IMG/VR virus record: IMGVR_UViG_3300026184_000061
Coordinates: 1-59,836 of that record
Length of the DNA: 59,836 nucleotides
Reading direction: 5' to 3' (one strand)
Source: a virus
Every line of letters starts with the position of its first letter. The first letter of the stretch is position 1. The translations under genes were made by a program, and so were the position numbers. Below are positions 8,325 through 16,830 of this stretch, one piece after another. A model generated the notes under the pieces. It made no database searches. It was given only the letters and a program-made list of their open reading frames with translations, and was not told where the DNA came from.

Positions 8325-8912
8325 ATGGCGACTGACAGCTCTACCGGCGGCGCTCTTGTACCGGCTGCATCCCCCGCTCCGTTGGAAGGGGATGCCCTCG
8401 ACAATTTCATTCAGGAGTGGATCATTTCTCTTACGAATGTTGCCGGTCAGAACGCTCGTCCTCGATGGCAGGAAGACCCACCTAACATACCGCCCCACGG
8501 GACGGACTGGCTGGCCTTCGGTATCACTGACGTTGGTGCCGACTCTTTCGCGGCCGAGGTCCATGACGGTGCGGGCGGCGCTGGACTAGGGTCTACTCAG
8601 CTTCGCCGACATGAAGTGTTGGAGATCTACACAACATTCTATGGACCGAATGCTGTAGACAATGCTAAGCTTCTGAGGGATAGTGCGCAGATTGCGCAGA
8701 ACCATGAAATCTTGGATGTAAATGGGTTCGGCTTCGTAGATACAGGTGAACTCACGCGTGTACCGGAACTGATTAAGTCGAGATGGGTGCAGCGAGTAGA
8801 TATCACCATTCATCTTCGTCGTCAGGTGGTGCGTGAATATAGTGTGCTCAACATTGCTTCTGCCGACGGCACGGTGGACAATGAGCATTCGGTGGATCCT
8901 TTCAATACTTGA
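8325..8912 (+). CDS. neck/tail terminator protein (LIC_12616-like)
   Basis: A 195-residue protein. It has the family core PLEGDALDNFIQEWIISLTN, a WLAFGITDV strand, the LRRHEVLEIYTTFYGPNA segment and the C-terminal RWVQRVDITIHLRRQVVREY. The family caps the tail tube and joins it to the neck. Position immediately before the sheath gene is as expected. Confidence 0.8.
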   Translation: MATDSSTGGALVPAASPAPLEGDALDNFIQEWIISLTNVAGQNARPRWQEDPPNIPPHGTDWLAFGITDVGADSFAAEVHDGAGGAGLGSTQLRRHEVLEIYTTFYGPNAVDNAKLLRDSAQIAQNHEILDVNGFGFVDTGELTRVPELIKSRWVQRVDITIHLRRQVVREYSVLNIASADGTVDNEHSVDPFNT

Positions 8913-8924
8913 GGAATGTGACTC

Positions 8925-10415
8925 ATGCCTAATAAGCTCTCTATTAATCGCTTGGTCAAAGCGACGTTGAATCTTGCACCTACCGCCGCGCAGATGCAGA
9001 ACATCAACACGCTTTTGATCCTCGGTTCTACGGATGTCATCGATGTTCATGAACGCTATCGCGCGTATACCAGCATCGATGCAGTGGCGACGGATTTCGG
9101 TACAACTGCTCCGGAATATCTGGCTGCCGTTCTATGGTTCGAGCAGGCTCCTCAACCCTCCACGCTGCAGATCGGACGATGGGCTCAGACCGCGACTGCC
9201 GGTAAGTTGGCGTGTGCTCCGCTAACTACGACCGAACAGCTCATCGCAACGTGGCAGGCTATCACCAATGGCTCGTTCGATGTTGCCGTTGATGGCGCAG
9301 CCGCACAGAGCGTTTCAGCGCTGGATTTCAGCGGAGACACGACGCTCAATGGTGTGGCCAGCACCATCAACACTGCGTTGGCCGGGGCTGCGACTTGCGT
9401 ATGGAACTCGACCTATAGCCGATTCGAATTCACCAGCGCAACGACCGGAGCGACCTCGTCTATCAGCTTCTTGACGGCAGGTGGCGTAGGTACCGATATT
9501 TCTGGTATGCTCAAGGGTCTTTCGACGGACAGCGGTGCTTATGTCGCTGACGGCATCGCGGCTGAAACGCCTCTGGACGCCATTACGCTGTTCGACAATA
9601 ACTTCGGCCAGAACTGGTACGCAGCGATGTTCTGTGGGATTACGCAGGATTCAGATCATGTAGCCGTGGCCGGATACATCGAAGCGTCTGCGAACAAGCA
9701 TATCTACGGGGTCACTACGCAGGAAACAGGTGTGCTGATTAGTACGGATACGACTAACGTAGCTTACCAGCTTCAGCAGCTCAGCTATGATCGTTCAGTA
9801 GTGCAGTACTCCGGTTCCAACGCCTATGCCGTCGCTTCGCTTCTGGGTCGCGCGCTGACTGTGGACTATACGGCGAACAGTTCAGTCATCACGTTGATGT
9901 ACAAGCAAGAGCCGGGCATCGTAGCGGAGTATCTGACAGAAACCCAAGCCGAGGCGTTGGAAGGATTCAACTGCAACGTCTTCGCAGCATACAACAACGA
10001 TACGTCTATCGTTCAGCCGGGCAAAATGGTCTCTGGTGAATTCATCGACGTGATCACCGGAACCGATTGGCTGCTGTTGGATTTGCAGACAACTGTCTAC
10101 AATCTGCTGTATTCGAACACCACGAAAATTCCGCAGACTGACGCAGGCAACCATATCATCGCCACTGCTATGGAAGGTGTCCTCGCCCAGGCAGTCGATA
10201 ACGGCCTGCTGGCCCCCGGTGTGTGGGAGTCAGGCGGCTTCGGGGCTCTGAGTCAAGGCGATTTCTTGAAAAAGGGATTCTACATCTACGCTCCGCCTGT
10301 AGGCCAGCAGTCTGCTGCGAATCGTCAAGCCAGGAAGTCTGTTGCATTCCAAATCGCCGCCAAGTTGGCAGGTGCTATCCATACGATCGATTTTCAGGTC
10401 GACGTGAATCGTTAA
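8925..10415 (+). CDS. tail sheath protein, DUF3383 family
   Basis: A 496-residue protein with the DUF3383 layout: N-terminal LGSTDVIDVHERYRAYTSID, a WFEQAPQPSTLQIGRW segment near residue 70, an inserted beta domain, and the C-terminal KGFYIYAPPVG and RKSVAFQIAAKLAGAIHTID. It polymerises round the tube and contracts at infection, which defines the phage as a myovirus. GAGGAATGTGACTC precedes ATG 8925. Confidence 0.92.
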   Translation: MPNKLSINRLVKATLNLAPTAAQMQNINTLLILGSTDVIDVHERYRAYTSIDAVATDFGTTAPEYLAAVLWFEQAPQPSTLQIGRWAQTATAGKLACAPLTTTEQLIATWQAITNGSFDVAVDGAAAQSVSALDFSGDTTLNGVASTINTALAGAATCVWNSTYSRFEFTSATTGATSSISFLTAGGVGTDISGMLKGLSTDSGAYVADGIAAETPLDAITLFDNNFGQNWYAAMFCGITQDSDHVAVAGYIEASANKHIYGVTTQETGVLISTDTTNVAYQLQQLSYDRSVVQYSGSNAYAVASLLGRALTVDYTANSSVITLMYKQEPGIVAEYLTETQAEALEGFNCNVFAAYNNDTSIVQPGKMVSGEFIDVITGTDWLLLDLQTTVYNLLYSNTTKIPQTDAGNHIIATAMEGVLAQAVDNGLLAPGVWESGGFGALSQGDFLKKGFYIYAPPVGQQSAANRQARKSVAFQIAAKLAGAIHTIDFQVDVNR

Positions 10416-10429
10416 TGAGGAGCTAATCA

Positions 10430-10876
10430 ATGGCTGCTACATATTCATTTCTCAACGTAAACGCGTCGTTGGTTGGTCCCGGCGGTGCGATCAATCTTGG
10501 AGCTGGTTCGGGCAGTTCCGAAGAAGGTATTACTATCGAACCGAACGAGGACATCGACACTCTCACGGTGGGTGCAGACGGCACGCCGATGCATTCACTA
10601 CACGCCGACCGTTCCGGCGAAGTGACTATTCGCGTACTGAAGACTTCGCCGGTCAATCAGAAGCTGGCGTTGATGTACGCTCTACAGACTGCTGACGCTT
10701 CTCAGCATGGTCGTAACGTACTGACCATTGCGAATGCCTATACGCAGGACTTCATTTCTTGCCAGCAGGTCGCGTTCAAGCGGGCTCCTTCGCTGACTTA
10801 TGCCAAAGAAGGCGGAATGAATGAGTGGACATTCAATGCGGGTATTATCGAACGTGCGCTGGGTAACGTAACATGA
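10430..10876 (+). CDS. tail tube protein, DUF3277-like
   Basis: A 148-residue protein following the sheath gene, as tube proteins do. It shows the family pattern YSFLNVNASLVGPGG, HSLHADRSGEVTIRVLKTSP and the C-terminal NEWTFNAGIIERALG. It builds the inner tube under the sheath. It overlaps the chaperone gene by 4 bp. Confidence 0.88.
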   Translation: MAATYSFLNVNASLVGPGGAINLGAGSGSSEEGITIEPNEDIDTLTVGADGTPMHSLHADRSGEVTIRVLKTSPVNQKLALMYALQTADASQHGRNVLTIANAYTQDFISCQQVAFKRAPSLTYAKEGGMNEWTFNAGIIERALGNVT

Positions 10877-11298
10877 AGTTAAAGCTAGGAGAATTTGAAT
10901 ACTCTTCCCGGACTACTATGGACGCCTTTACTCAACTGAAGATCGTCCGTAGAATGGGTCCCGCCATGCCGCTGATGGAAGGGCTGGTTTCCCCAGAAAA
11001 TCTGGCCAAGGACCGGAGTATTGTCATGGTCCTCATGTTCTCTCATATCAGTGAAGAGGACATGCTGTTCGTTGTTCATCAATGTCTGGAATTGGTGGAC
11101 AGGCAAGGCCCTGGGGATCAAGCTCCGGTGCCGGTTCAGCGTAACGGAACAGTGATGTTTGATAACATCACTATGTCGGAAATGCTGAAAATCGCAGTGG
11201 CTGTCGTGGAGGAAAACATCGGAGATTTTTTTCGTACAACGCTTTCCGAATTGGAGGGGAAGGCGAATCAGACAAAGGAAGGCCCTTCGTTCACATGA
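10873..11298 (+). CDS. tail assembly chaperone, upstream (G-like) product
   Basis: A 141-residue mostly helical protein between tube and tape-measure genes, the fixed place of tail assembly chaperones. Residues 1-120 are followed by the in-frame heptamer T TTT TTT at 11226-11232. The -1 frame is open from there through the next small gene, so a longer product of about 193 residues is predicted. The normal termination product ends at 11298. The pair probably coats the tape measure during tail assembly and is absent from the virion. Confidence 0.8.
   Translation: MKLKLGEFEYSSRTTMDAFTQLKIVRRMGPAMPLMEGLVSPENLAKDRSIVMVLMFSHISEEDMLFVVHQCLELVDRQGPGDQAPVPVQRNGTVMFDNITMSEMLKIAVAVVEENIGDFFRTTLSELEGKANQTKEGPSFT
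11226..11232 (+). promoter_or_regulatory. candidate -1 ribosomal frameshift site (T TTT TTT)
   Basis: Seven T in a row in the exact register X XXY YYZ of the upstream chaperone frame (GAT TTT TTT CGT). After a -1 slip the frame has no stop and runs through 11453. Contractile phages such as P2 use a T-rich slippery site for the E/E' chaperone pair. No stimulatory pseudoknot was worked out. Confidence 0.65.
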
Positions 11299-11453
11299 CC
11301 AGCGAGGAGGATTGGCTCCTTCGTCCTGTAGTGAAGGGTATGTGTAAGTACGAATCTCTGTTAGATGGTAAGCTCCGCCTGATAGACATTGCCAAGATGA
11401 ACGAAGCATTGGACGTCTGGGCAGAAAACGAGCACAGAGCACGAGGTGACTAA
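11295..11453 (+). CDS. tail assembly chaperone, downstream (T-like) segment, DUF6889-like
   Basis: A 52-residue open frame in the -1 frame relative to the upstream chaperone. Its ATG overlaps that stop (ATGA) and it ends one base before the tape-measure ATG. The peptide SEEDWLLRPVVKGMCKYESL with a following DIAKMNEALDVWAENE matches the small DUF6889-type protein found at this place. It may be made alone by coupling, or as the C-terminal part of the frameshift fusion. Confidence 0.75.
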   Translation: MTSEEDWLLRPVVKGMCKYESLLDGKLRLIDIAKMNEALDVWAENEHRARGD

Positions 11454-12635
11454 ATGCCTTCTAATTCAGAAGTCTTAGAAGAATACCTGGTCAGTCTGGG
11501 CTTCCGTACGGATCAGCTCAGCTATCGTAAGTTCGAATACGGACTGACCAAGGTCGAACGTCGTGTCCTCGGGCTCGGTGCGGCTGTCGCTGGCGTAGTG
11601 ATTGCGGTAGATGCAGCAGCGTCAAAGTTTGCCTACTCCATGAGGCAGATGTACTTTAGATCTGAACTGGCGCAGTCTTCAGTGAAGAATCTCACCGGCA
11701 TGGACTACGCAGGTAAGCAGATCGGCGTAGGTGGTGAGAGGATGGCCGATGCGGTACATAGTGTCGCACAAGCGGTTCGTCTGAATCCAGGGTTGCAGGG
11801 ATTGATAGAAAGCTTCGGTATTCGTGTCAAAGGTCGAGACATGAGTGACGTAGTGGTAGATCTGGTCAAGGCGCTTCGCAACATGCCGGAGTTTGTCGGA
11901 GCCAAGTATGCCGGGATGTTCGGCATTGATCCAGACACCTACCACCAGATGATAAACCACATGGATAAGCTTCAGGCGAAGCGACGCCAGATGGCCGCCA
12001 TCTACAAAGAAATGGGATTTAATCCTGATCTGAAGAAGAATAAAGACGCTATCATGGAATATACAGGGGAGCTGGATAAGTTAGAAGAAAAGGTTAAGAT
12101 TTTAGGCCAAGCGATGTTGATTCACTTCATCAAGCCTCTAAATCGGATAACGCACAGTCTTGAAGATGGGGTTGATTGGTGGACAAAGTGGGCGGCTGGC
12201 GTCAACAAAGTTTCTTCGGCTTTCGAAGGGCTTGATGATGTATCTTTTGGGAGCAAGCTGCACGGTTTTCAGGATTATTTAGCGGGGAATCTTCTAAAGA
12301 TCCTTGGTCAAGATGAAGCTGGCAACCGATTGATACACAAAGCAACTCACCAAGATGTGGGGACGGGAGTGCGCAAAAACTTTACATCGAGCATCGGCGC
12401 ATCAACCAATTATGAAAGTATTTACAGAATGATGAATGCTCCTCGCTTAGGTACAATAGGGGATGTTCCTGGTAAAGGGGGAGTGATTATCAACCAGCCG
12501 ACAACGTTCCACGTGCACGGCAGTAATGCGCACGACACAGCCAAAGCCGTCGCAGAAAAGCAGCGACAGCTTCAAGATCGTAATAGAACAGGAATATCTA
12601 ATATCGTTCGTAACGGCAAGGGTAGTGTGCGATGA
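11454..12635 (+). CDS. tape measure protein (short)
   Basis: A 393-residue protein placed after the chaperones and before the Dit-like gene. It has an N-terminal EEYLVSLGFRTDQLSYRKFE, a hydrophobic segment near residues 40-55, long helices, and the C-terminal signature INQPTTFHVHGSNAHDTA then AEKQRQLQDRNR typical of tape measures. At about 0.15 nm per residue this predicts a tail tube of only some 60 nm. Base composition in 12,100-12,480 is more AT-rich than in neighbours. Confidence 0.85.
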   Translation: MPSNSEVLEEYLVSLGFRTDQLSYRKFEYGLTKVERRVLGLGAAVAGVVIAVDAAASKFAYSMRQMYFRSELAQSSVKNLTGMDYAGKQIGVGGERMADAVHSVAQAVRLNPGLQGLIESFGIRVKGRDMSDVVVDLVKALRNMPEFVGAKYAGMFGIDPDTYHQMINHMDKLQAKRRQMAAIYKEMGFNPDLKKNKDAIMEYTGELDKLEEKVKILGQAMLIHFIKPLNRITHSLEDGVDWWTKWAAGVNKVSSAFEGLDDVSFGSKLHGFQDYLAGNLLKILGQDEAGNRLIHKATHQDVGTGVRKNFTSSIGASTNYESIYRMMNAPRLGTIGDVPGKGGVIINQPTTFHVHGSNAHDTAKAVAEKQRQLQDRNRTGISNIVRNGKGSVR

Positions 12636-13306
12636 GTAATTTCGAAGGTTTTGTCAATGCGGCTATACAGATCGGCGTAGATGCGCTGATTGTAAAGCCT
12701 CAACGCGGAATCTACAACATTACCTTCCCGGACGGTACTACGGTGGACGACATTATTCCGCAGATAGTCGAGGAAGAACGCGGTACCGATCGCATGGAAA
12801 TCACTCGCCACCCCATTGAATTGGGAGCTCCACTGAGTGACCATGCGTACAAGGAACCGGCTGAAATAGATGTACGCTTGTGGTGGTCTAACAGTCCAAA
12901 TTCTGGAGGGTTTTTGGACCAGGCGGTCGGAGCCGCATCGCTCAATACGAATGTTCGTAGGGCGGTGAATGTATACGAGCAGATTGCTTCAGCGCAGTCT
13001 TTGCTGAATGGATCCAATGTAGATCAGCTCTCAGCGGTCTACAATGCATTGCTCGCTCTCCAGGCGAAGCGCGCGATGTTTACCCTGTACACCGGCAAGC
13101 GCATTTATCAAAATATGGCCATTAAGACCCTTGTACAGGAAACGACCAAACAGACAGAGAATTCTCTGCAGGTAGTGATGACTTGCGAGCAGCTGATCAT
13201 CGTGCAGTCGCAGAGCGCGGCGACTCCTCCAGCATTGCAGAAGTACGCGCGTAAAACTGCTCAGCGGGTTAACAAAGGTACGAAAGCCTTGAAGAAGGTA
13301 CAGTGA
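12632..13306 (+). CDS. Dit-like distal tail / baseplate protein
   Basis: A 224-residue protein with the Dit-like opening (a helix, then ITFPDGTTVDDI and EITRHPIELGAPLSDHAYKE), found directly downstream of the tape measure in contractile phages. It probably forms the ring joining tube and baseplate hub. The C-terminal 30 residues are basic. It overlaps the tape-measure stop by 4 bp and the next ATG by 1 bp. Confidence 0.78.
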   Translation: MSNFEGFVNAAIQIGVDALIVKPQRGIYNITFPDGTTVDDIIPQIVEEERGTDRMEITRHPIELGAPLSDHAYKEPAEIDVRLWWSNSPNSGGFLDQAVGAASLNTNVRRAVNVYEQIASAQSLLNGSNVDQLSAVYNALLALQAKRAMFTLYTGKRIYQNMAIKTLVQETTKQTENSLQVVMTCEQLIIVQSQSAATPPALQKYARKTAQRVNKGTKALKKVQ

Positions 13307-13617
13307 TGGCCGCTATCTATGAAATTCCGCTGACACCTGAGGCGCAGGAATTTGCTATTGCGATAGCAGGTACGACGTATCAGCTCACCTTGTATTGGAA
13401 CGAGTACTCTTCTTGCTGGGTGCTGGACATCGCTGATAAAGACGGCGTCGCTATTCTTAACGGAATTCCATTGCTTGCAGGGGAAGACTTGCTGGCACAG
13501 TACGGCTATATGAATTTTGGCGGAACTTTGACGGCGGTCGTAGATGGAGATGCTACAGCTAATCCTTCGTACGATGGTCTCGGCTCCATCGGTCATGTCT
13601 ACTTTACGGTAGCTTAG
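13306..13617 (+). CDS. baseplate plug-like protein (DUF6983 type)
   Basis: A 103-residue protein starting at ATG 13306 on a TGATG overlap. The pattern IPLTPEAQEFAIAIAGTTYQ, LTLYWNEYSSCWVLDIAD and the end GHVYFTVA is that of small baseplate plug proteins. It lies between the Dit-like and hub genes, in conserved order. Confidence 0.75.
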   Translation: MAAIYEIPLTPEAQEFAIAIAGTTYQLTLYWNEYSSCWVLDIADKDGVAILNGIPLLAGEDLLAQYGYMNFGGTLTAVVDGDATANPSYDGLGSIGHVYFTVA

Positions 13618-13621
13618 CATA

Positions 13622-14563
13622 ATGGGCGCACTATTCGGCAGAAAATTCGGCTTGCTCTTGTTCAACGAAAACGAAACGTTGGATCTCTCTGAATTTCATG
13701 TTAAGTTCAGCGTGCAGAATGCGGACGTAGAAACGCCTAATACAGCTCGCATCCGCGTGTACAATCTTAAGCAGTCCACACTGACGAAGATCAAAGGAGA
13801 ATTTCAGAACGTCTCTTTGGACGCAGGCTACGAACAAGGCAACTACGGAACAATTTTTCAAGGTACGGTGCGCCAGTTTCGCATCGGGCGTGAAAGCGCG
13901 ACAGATACCTTCTTGGAAATACTCGCAGCTGACGGAGATGTCGGGTATAACCAAGGAATCATCAGCCAAACGCTTTCCGCGGGAAGTACCCCTGCCGACG
14001 CTATAAGCGCAGCGGCCAAGGCGATGGGAGCTGATCAACCCGATTTATCGGCGCTCACCATTGACAAACAGCATGTCCCTTCCATACGTGGTACGGTTAT
14101 GTTCGGGATGGCAAGAGCTCAGCTTCGTAATCTAGCTTCCACTCTAGACGCAGGCTGGAGCATTGAAAATGGAAGGGTCGTATTCACGGACAATAAGGGC
14201 TACCGTCCTGGCACGCCTGTTCCGATTAATGTTGGCAACGGCCTTATCGGATTGCCAGAGCAGACAAATGAAGGTATTCGCATACAGTGTTTGCTGAACA
14301 GCAAGCTTCGCATCGGAGGGCTTGTAAAGCTTAACAACGAAGAAATCATTCAGTTGATGCAGGCAGATCCGAACGCGGCCCCCATTCCCTACAATCAGTG
14401 GGCGGGCATACAGTACAACGCGGCCTTATCCCCAGACGGATTCTACCGCGCTTATGTCGTAGAGCATGAAGGGGATACTCGCGGCGATGACTGGACTAGC
14501 GATCTTATCTGTCTTGCAGTGAATATTTCCCTGCCAGCAAATAAGTCTGTGGAAGCTCAGTAA
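13622..14563 (+). CDS. baseplate hub protein
   Basis: A 313-residue protein. N-terminal strands (FHVKFSVQNADVETPNTARI) and the core YEQGNYGTIFQGTVRQFRIG match hub proteins that stack on the spike (gp27/gpD-like fold group). Later segments VSLDAGYE and DGFYRAYVVEHEGDTRGDDW also occur in this class. It precedes the spike gene and shares one base with it. Confidence 0.78.
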   Translation: MGALFGRKFGLLLFNENETLDLSEFHVKFSVQNADVETPNTARIRVYNLKQSTLTKIKGEFQNVSLDAGYEQGNYGTIFQGTVRQFRIGRESATDTFLEILAADGDVGYNQGIISQTLSAGSTPADAISAAAKAMGADQPDLSALTIDKQHVPSIRGTVMFGMARAQLRNLASTLDAGWSIENGRVVFTDNKGYRPGTPVPINVGNGLIGLPEQTNEGIRIQCLLNSKLRIGGLVKLNNEEIIQLMQADPNAAPIPYNQWAGIQYNAALSPDGFYRAYVVEHEGDTRGDDWTSDLICLAVNISLPANKSVEAQ

Positions 14564-15288
14564 TGGATCGTAAAGAACGCCTTGATAGCATCAATGATGC
14601 ACTGCTATCCATTCTTACCGGATGGCAGTCCGACATCTATACGGCAATGCCAGGCATCGTCGAATCGTTCGACGCTTCTTCGGACACTTGTTCGGTTCAG
14701 CCTGCCATTAAGGCGCTTGTGACATCCCCGGTCGATGGTTCCCAGAATTGGGTGGATTTGCCGTTGCTTGTAGATTGCCCGGTCTACTTTCCTTCTGGTG
14801 GCGGAGTAACTCTTACATTCCCTGTGTCGAAGGGGGATGAATGTTTAGTGGTCTTTGCGAATCGATGCATCGATGCGTGGTGGCAGAGCGGCGACGTGCA
14901 GCAGCAAGCCGTTCTTCGGATGCATGATTTGTCAGATGGCTTCGTGTATGTTGGTGTGCGGTCTCAGCCTAATAAGATTGCTGTGAATACAGGCGCGGCG
15001 CAGTTACGGACGGACGATGGTGCTGCCGTAGTAGAAGTGAACCCAAGTTCCCATGCCATCAATATCACTACTTCCGGTCCTACGAACGTTACGGCTGGAG
15101 GAACTGCGACGGTAAAGGCGCCGAGTATCATTTTGAAGAATGCGGGTACGGCTTTGAAGAAACTGGTCAACGATACGTTCGTAGCCCTTTTCAATAGTCA
15201 TGTCCACCCAACGGGAAGTCCGAACACAGGTGTACCGACGACGCCGATGGATTCTACGAACACAACTTCGGTGGTGGAAGCAGAATGA
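14563..15288 (+). CDS. central spike protein, Gp138-like
   Basis: A 241-residue protein. Residues about 30-130 form the Gp138 N-terminal OB-like domain (MPGIVESFDASSDTCSVQPA, then VYFPSGGGVTLTFPVSKGDE). A repetitive beta stretch follows, and the end has SHVHPTGSPNTGVP, the His-x-His-type tip motif used by membrane-piercing spikes to bind metal. It punctures the outer membrane after sheath contraction. Confidence 0.85.
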   Translation: MDRKERLDSINDALLSILTGWQSDIYTAMPGIVESFDASSDTCSVQPAIKALVTSPVDGSQNWVDLPLLVDCPVYFPSGGGVTLTFPVSKGDECLVVFANRCIDAWWQSGDVQQQAVLRMHDLSDGFVYVGVRSQPNKIAVNTGAAQLRTDDGAAVVEVNPSSHAINITTSGPTNVTAGGTATVKAPSIILKNAGTALKKLVNDTFVALFNSHVHPTGSPNTGVPTTPMDSTNTTSVVEAE

Positions 15289-15638
15289 AATACAGAGCTC
15301 TTGATGCAACCGGGGACTACACCTTCGGCCGTGGAAATTCCAATTTCTTGGTAGATTCTCCGGAAGCAGTGGCGCAGGCAATAAAGACGCGACTGCTCTT
15401 AGCTCGCCAAGAATGGTTTCTGAATACCGAAGCCGGTACTCCCTATAAGTCAGAGATTCTTGGAGCTGATAAAGTAAAGAGTTATGACTTTGCAATTCAG
15501 CAGGTCATTCTCAACACGACAGGAGTGAAGAGCTTGGCGGACTATTCAAGTAAAGTAGATCCGGCAACTCGTAAGGCGTATGTGAGCGCCACTGTAGATA
15601 CAATCTACGGCGTCGCTTCTGTTCAAACTTCTCTGTAA
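15285..15638 (+). CDS. baseplate wedge protein, gp25-like
   Basis: A 117-residue protein with the wedge pattern: YRALDATGDYTFGRGNSNFL, AVAQAIKTRLLLARQEWFLN and TEAGTPYKSEILG. Members connect the hub to the wedge and help to start sheath assembly. It overlaps the spike gene by 4 bp and precedes baseplate J, the usual order. Confidence 0.82.
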   Translation: MKYRALDATGDYTFGRGNSNFLVDSPEAVAQAIKTRLLLARQEWFLNTEAGTPYKSEILGADKVKSYDFAIQQVILNTTGVKSLADYSSKVDPATRKAYVSATVDTIYGVASVQTSL

Positions 15639-15647
15639 GAGGCTGTC

Positions 15648-16826
15648 ATGGCTACGACTTACCCTTTAGGAACTTTGGCCTGTACGATCGACGCCAACGG
15701 CATCTCGTGCCCGTCTTACAACGACATTTATCAAAGCCTGATCGCCCACATGCAAGCGATCTACGGCTCGGATATCTACGTGGCCGCCGATTCGCAGGAC
15801 GGTCAAATGTTGGCTGTGGTTGCTCAGGCAATCTACGATTCCAACATGGCCGCCGTCGATGCGTATAACAGCTTCTCTCCACAAACGGCGCAGGGTGCGG
15901 CGCTTTCGTCTCGGGTAAAGGTGAATGGGCTTCAGCGCAATTCCTCTGGATTCAGCACCGTTGACCTGGATATCGTTGGTCAGGCGGGTACGCTCATCAC
16001 CAACGGAATAGCGAGTGATGGAACCTATCAGTGGGCTTTACCTGCTTCTGTGACGATTCCTACAGGCGGGTCTATCACAGTTCAGGCCACTTGTACGACG
16101 GCCGGAGCGGTCAATGCCGTTGCTGGAAGCATCACGCAAATTTCCACCCCGACTCGAGGGTGGCAGAGCGTGAACAACGCTTCGGCGGCTGTTCCCGGCG
16201 CAGCGGTGGAAGATGACGCAACGCTTCGGGCGCGACAAGCGGTGTCTACCGCGCTGCCGTCGCAAACCGTCTTGGATGGACTTGTTGGTGCGGTTTCCAA
16301 TGTGACGGGCGTTACGGCGTTGAAGGCATACGAGAATGACACTGATACGACAGACGCCAATGGAATTCCGCCTCACTCAGTCAGTTTGGTTATTGAAGGT
16401 GGCGATCCGGTGGTTGTCGCAACGACGATAGCCAACAAGAAAACACCGGGCGCGGGCACTTACGGTACGACGAGCGAAATTGTCACGGGCGTCTCTGGTG
16501 TTCCGACTGCGATTAAGTTTTACCGCCCCTCGGCCTTGGCTGTCACTGTTTCGATGACTATCAAGGCCCTCACAGGCTATGTCGCCACGACAGGAGATGC
16601 TGCCATACAGGCGATTGTTGACTATGTCAACGGCTTGGGGATCGGCGGGGGAAACGGCGACGCAGTGGAGTATGATGCGATGCTGGCCGCCGCAAAAAGC
16701 GTGAATTTCAGCGACACCTTCAACATTCAATCGCTTTCCATCACGGGCGGTTCGCCGGACTTGGCTGTGGCGTTCAATGAACTGCCTGGGATGGCGACTA
16801 CGGATGTTTCTCTGACAACGGTGTAA
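15648..16826 (+). CDS. baseplate J-like wedge protein
   Basis: A 392-residue protein with the baseplate J pattern: an N-terminal SYNDIYQSLIAHMQAIYGSD, SPQTAQGAALSSRVKVNGLQ, a middle beta domain, RGWQSVNNASAA with AVEDDATLRARQ, and GPDAI-like C-terminal strands. It builds the wedges round the hub. A GAGG ribosome site precedes ATG 15648. Confidence 0.9.
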   Translation: MATTYPLGTLACTIDANGISCPSYNDIYQSLIAHMQAIYGSDIYVAADSQDGQMLAVVAQAIYDSNMAAVDAYNSFSPQTAQGAALSSRVKVNGLQRNSSGFSTVDLDIVGQAGTLITNGIASDGTYQWALPASVTIPTGGSITVQATCTTAGAVNAVAGSITQISTPTRGWQSVNNASAAVPGAAVEDDATLRARQAVSTALPSQTVLDGLVGAVSNVTGVTALKAYENDTDTTDANGIPPHSVSLVIEGGDPVVVATTIANKKTPGAGTYGTTSEIVTGVSGVPTAIKFYRPSALAVTVSMTIKALTGYVATTGDAAIQAIVDYVNGLGIGGGNGDAVEYDAMLAAAKSVNFSDTFNIQSLSITGGSPDLAVAFNELPGMATTDVSLTTV

Positions 16827-16830
16827 TGAC

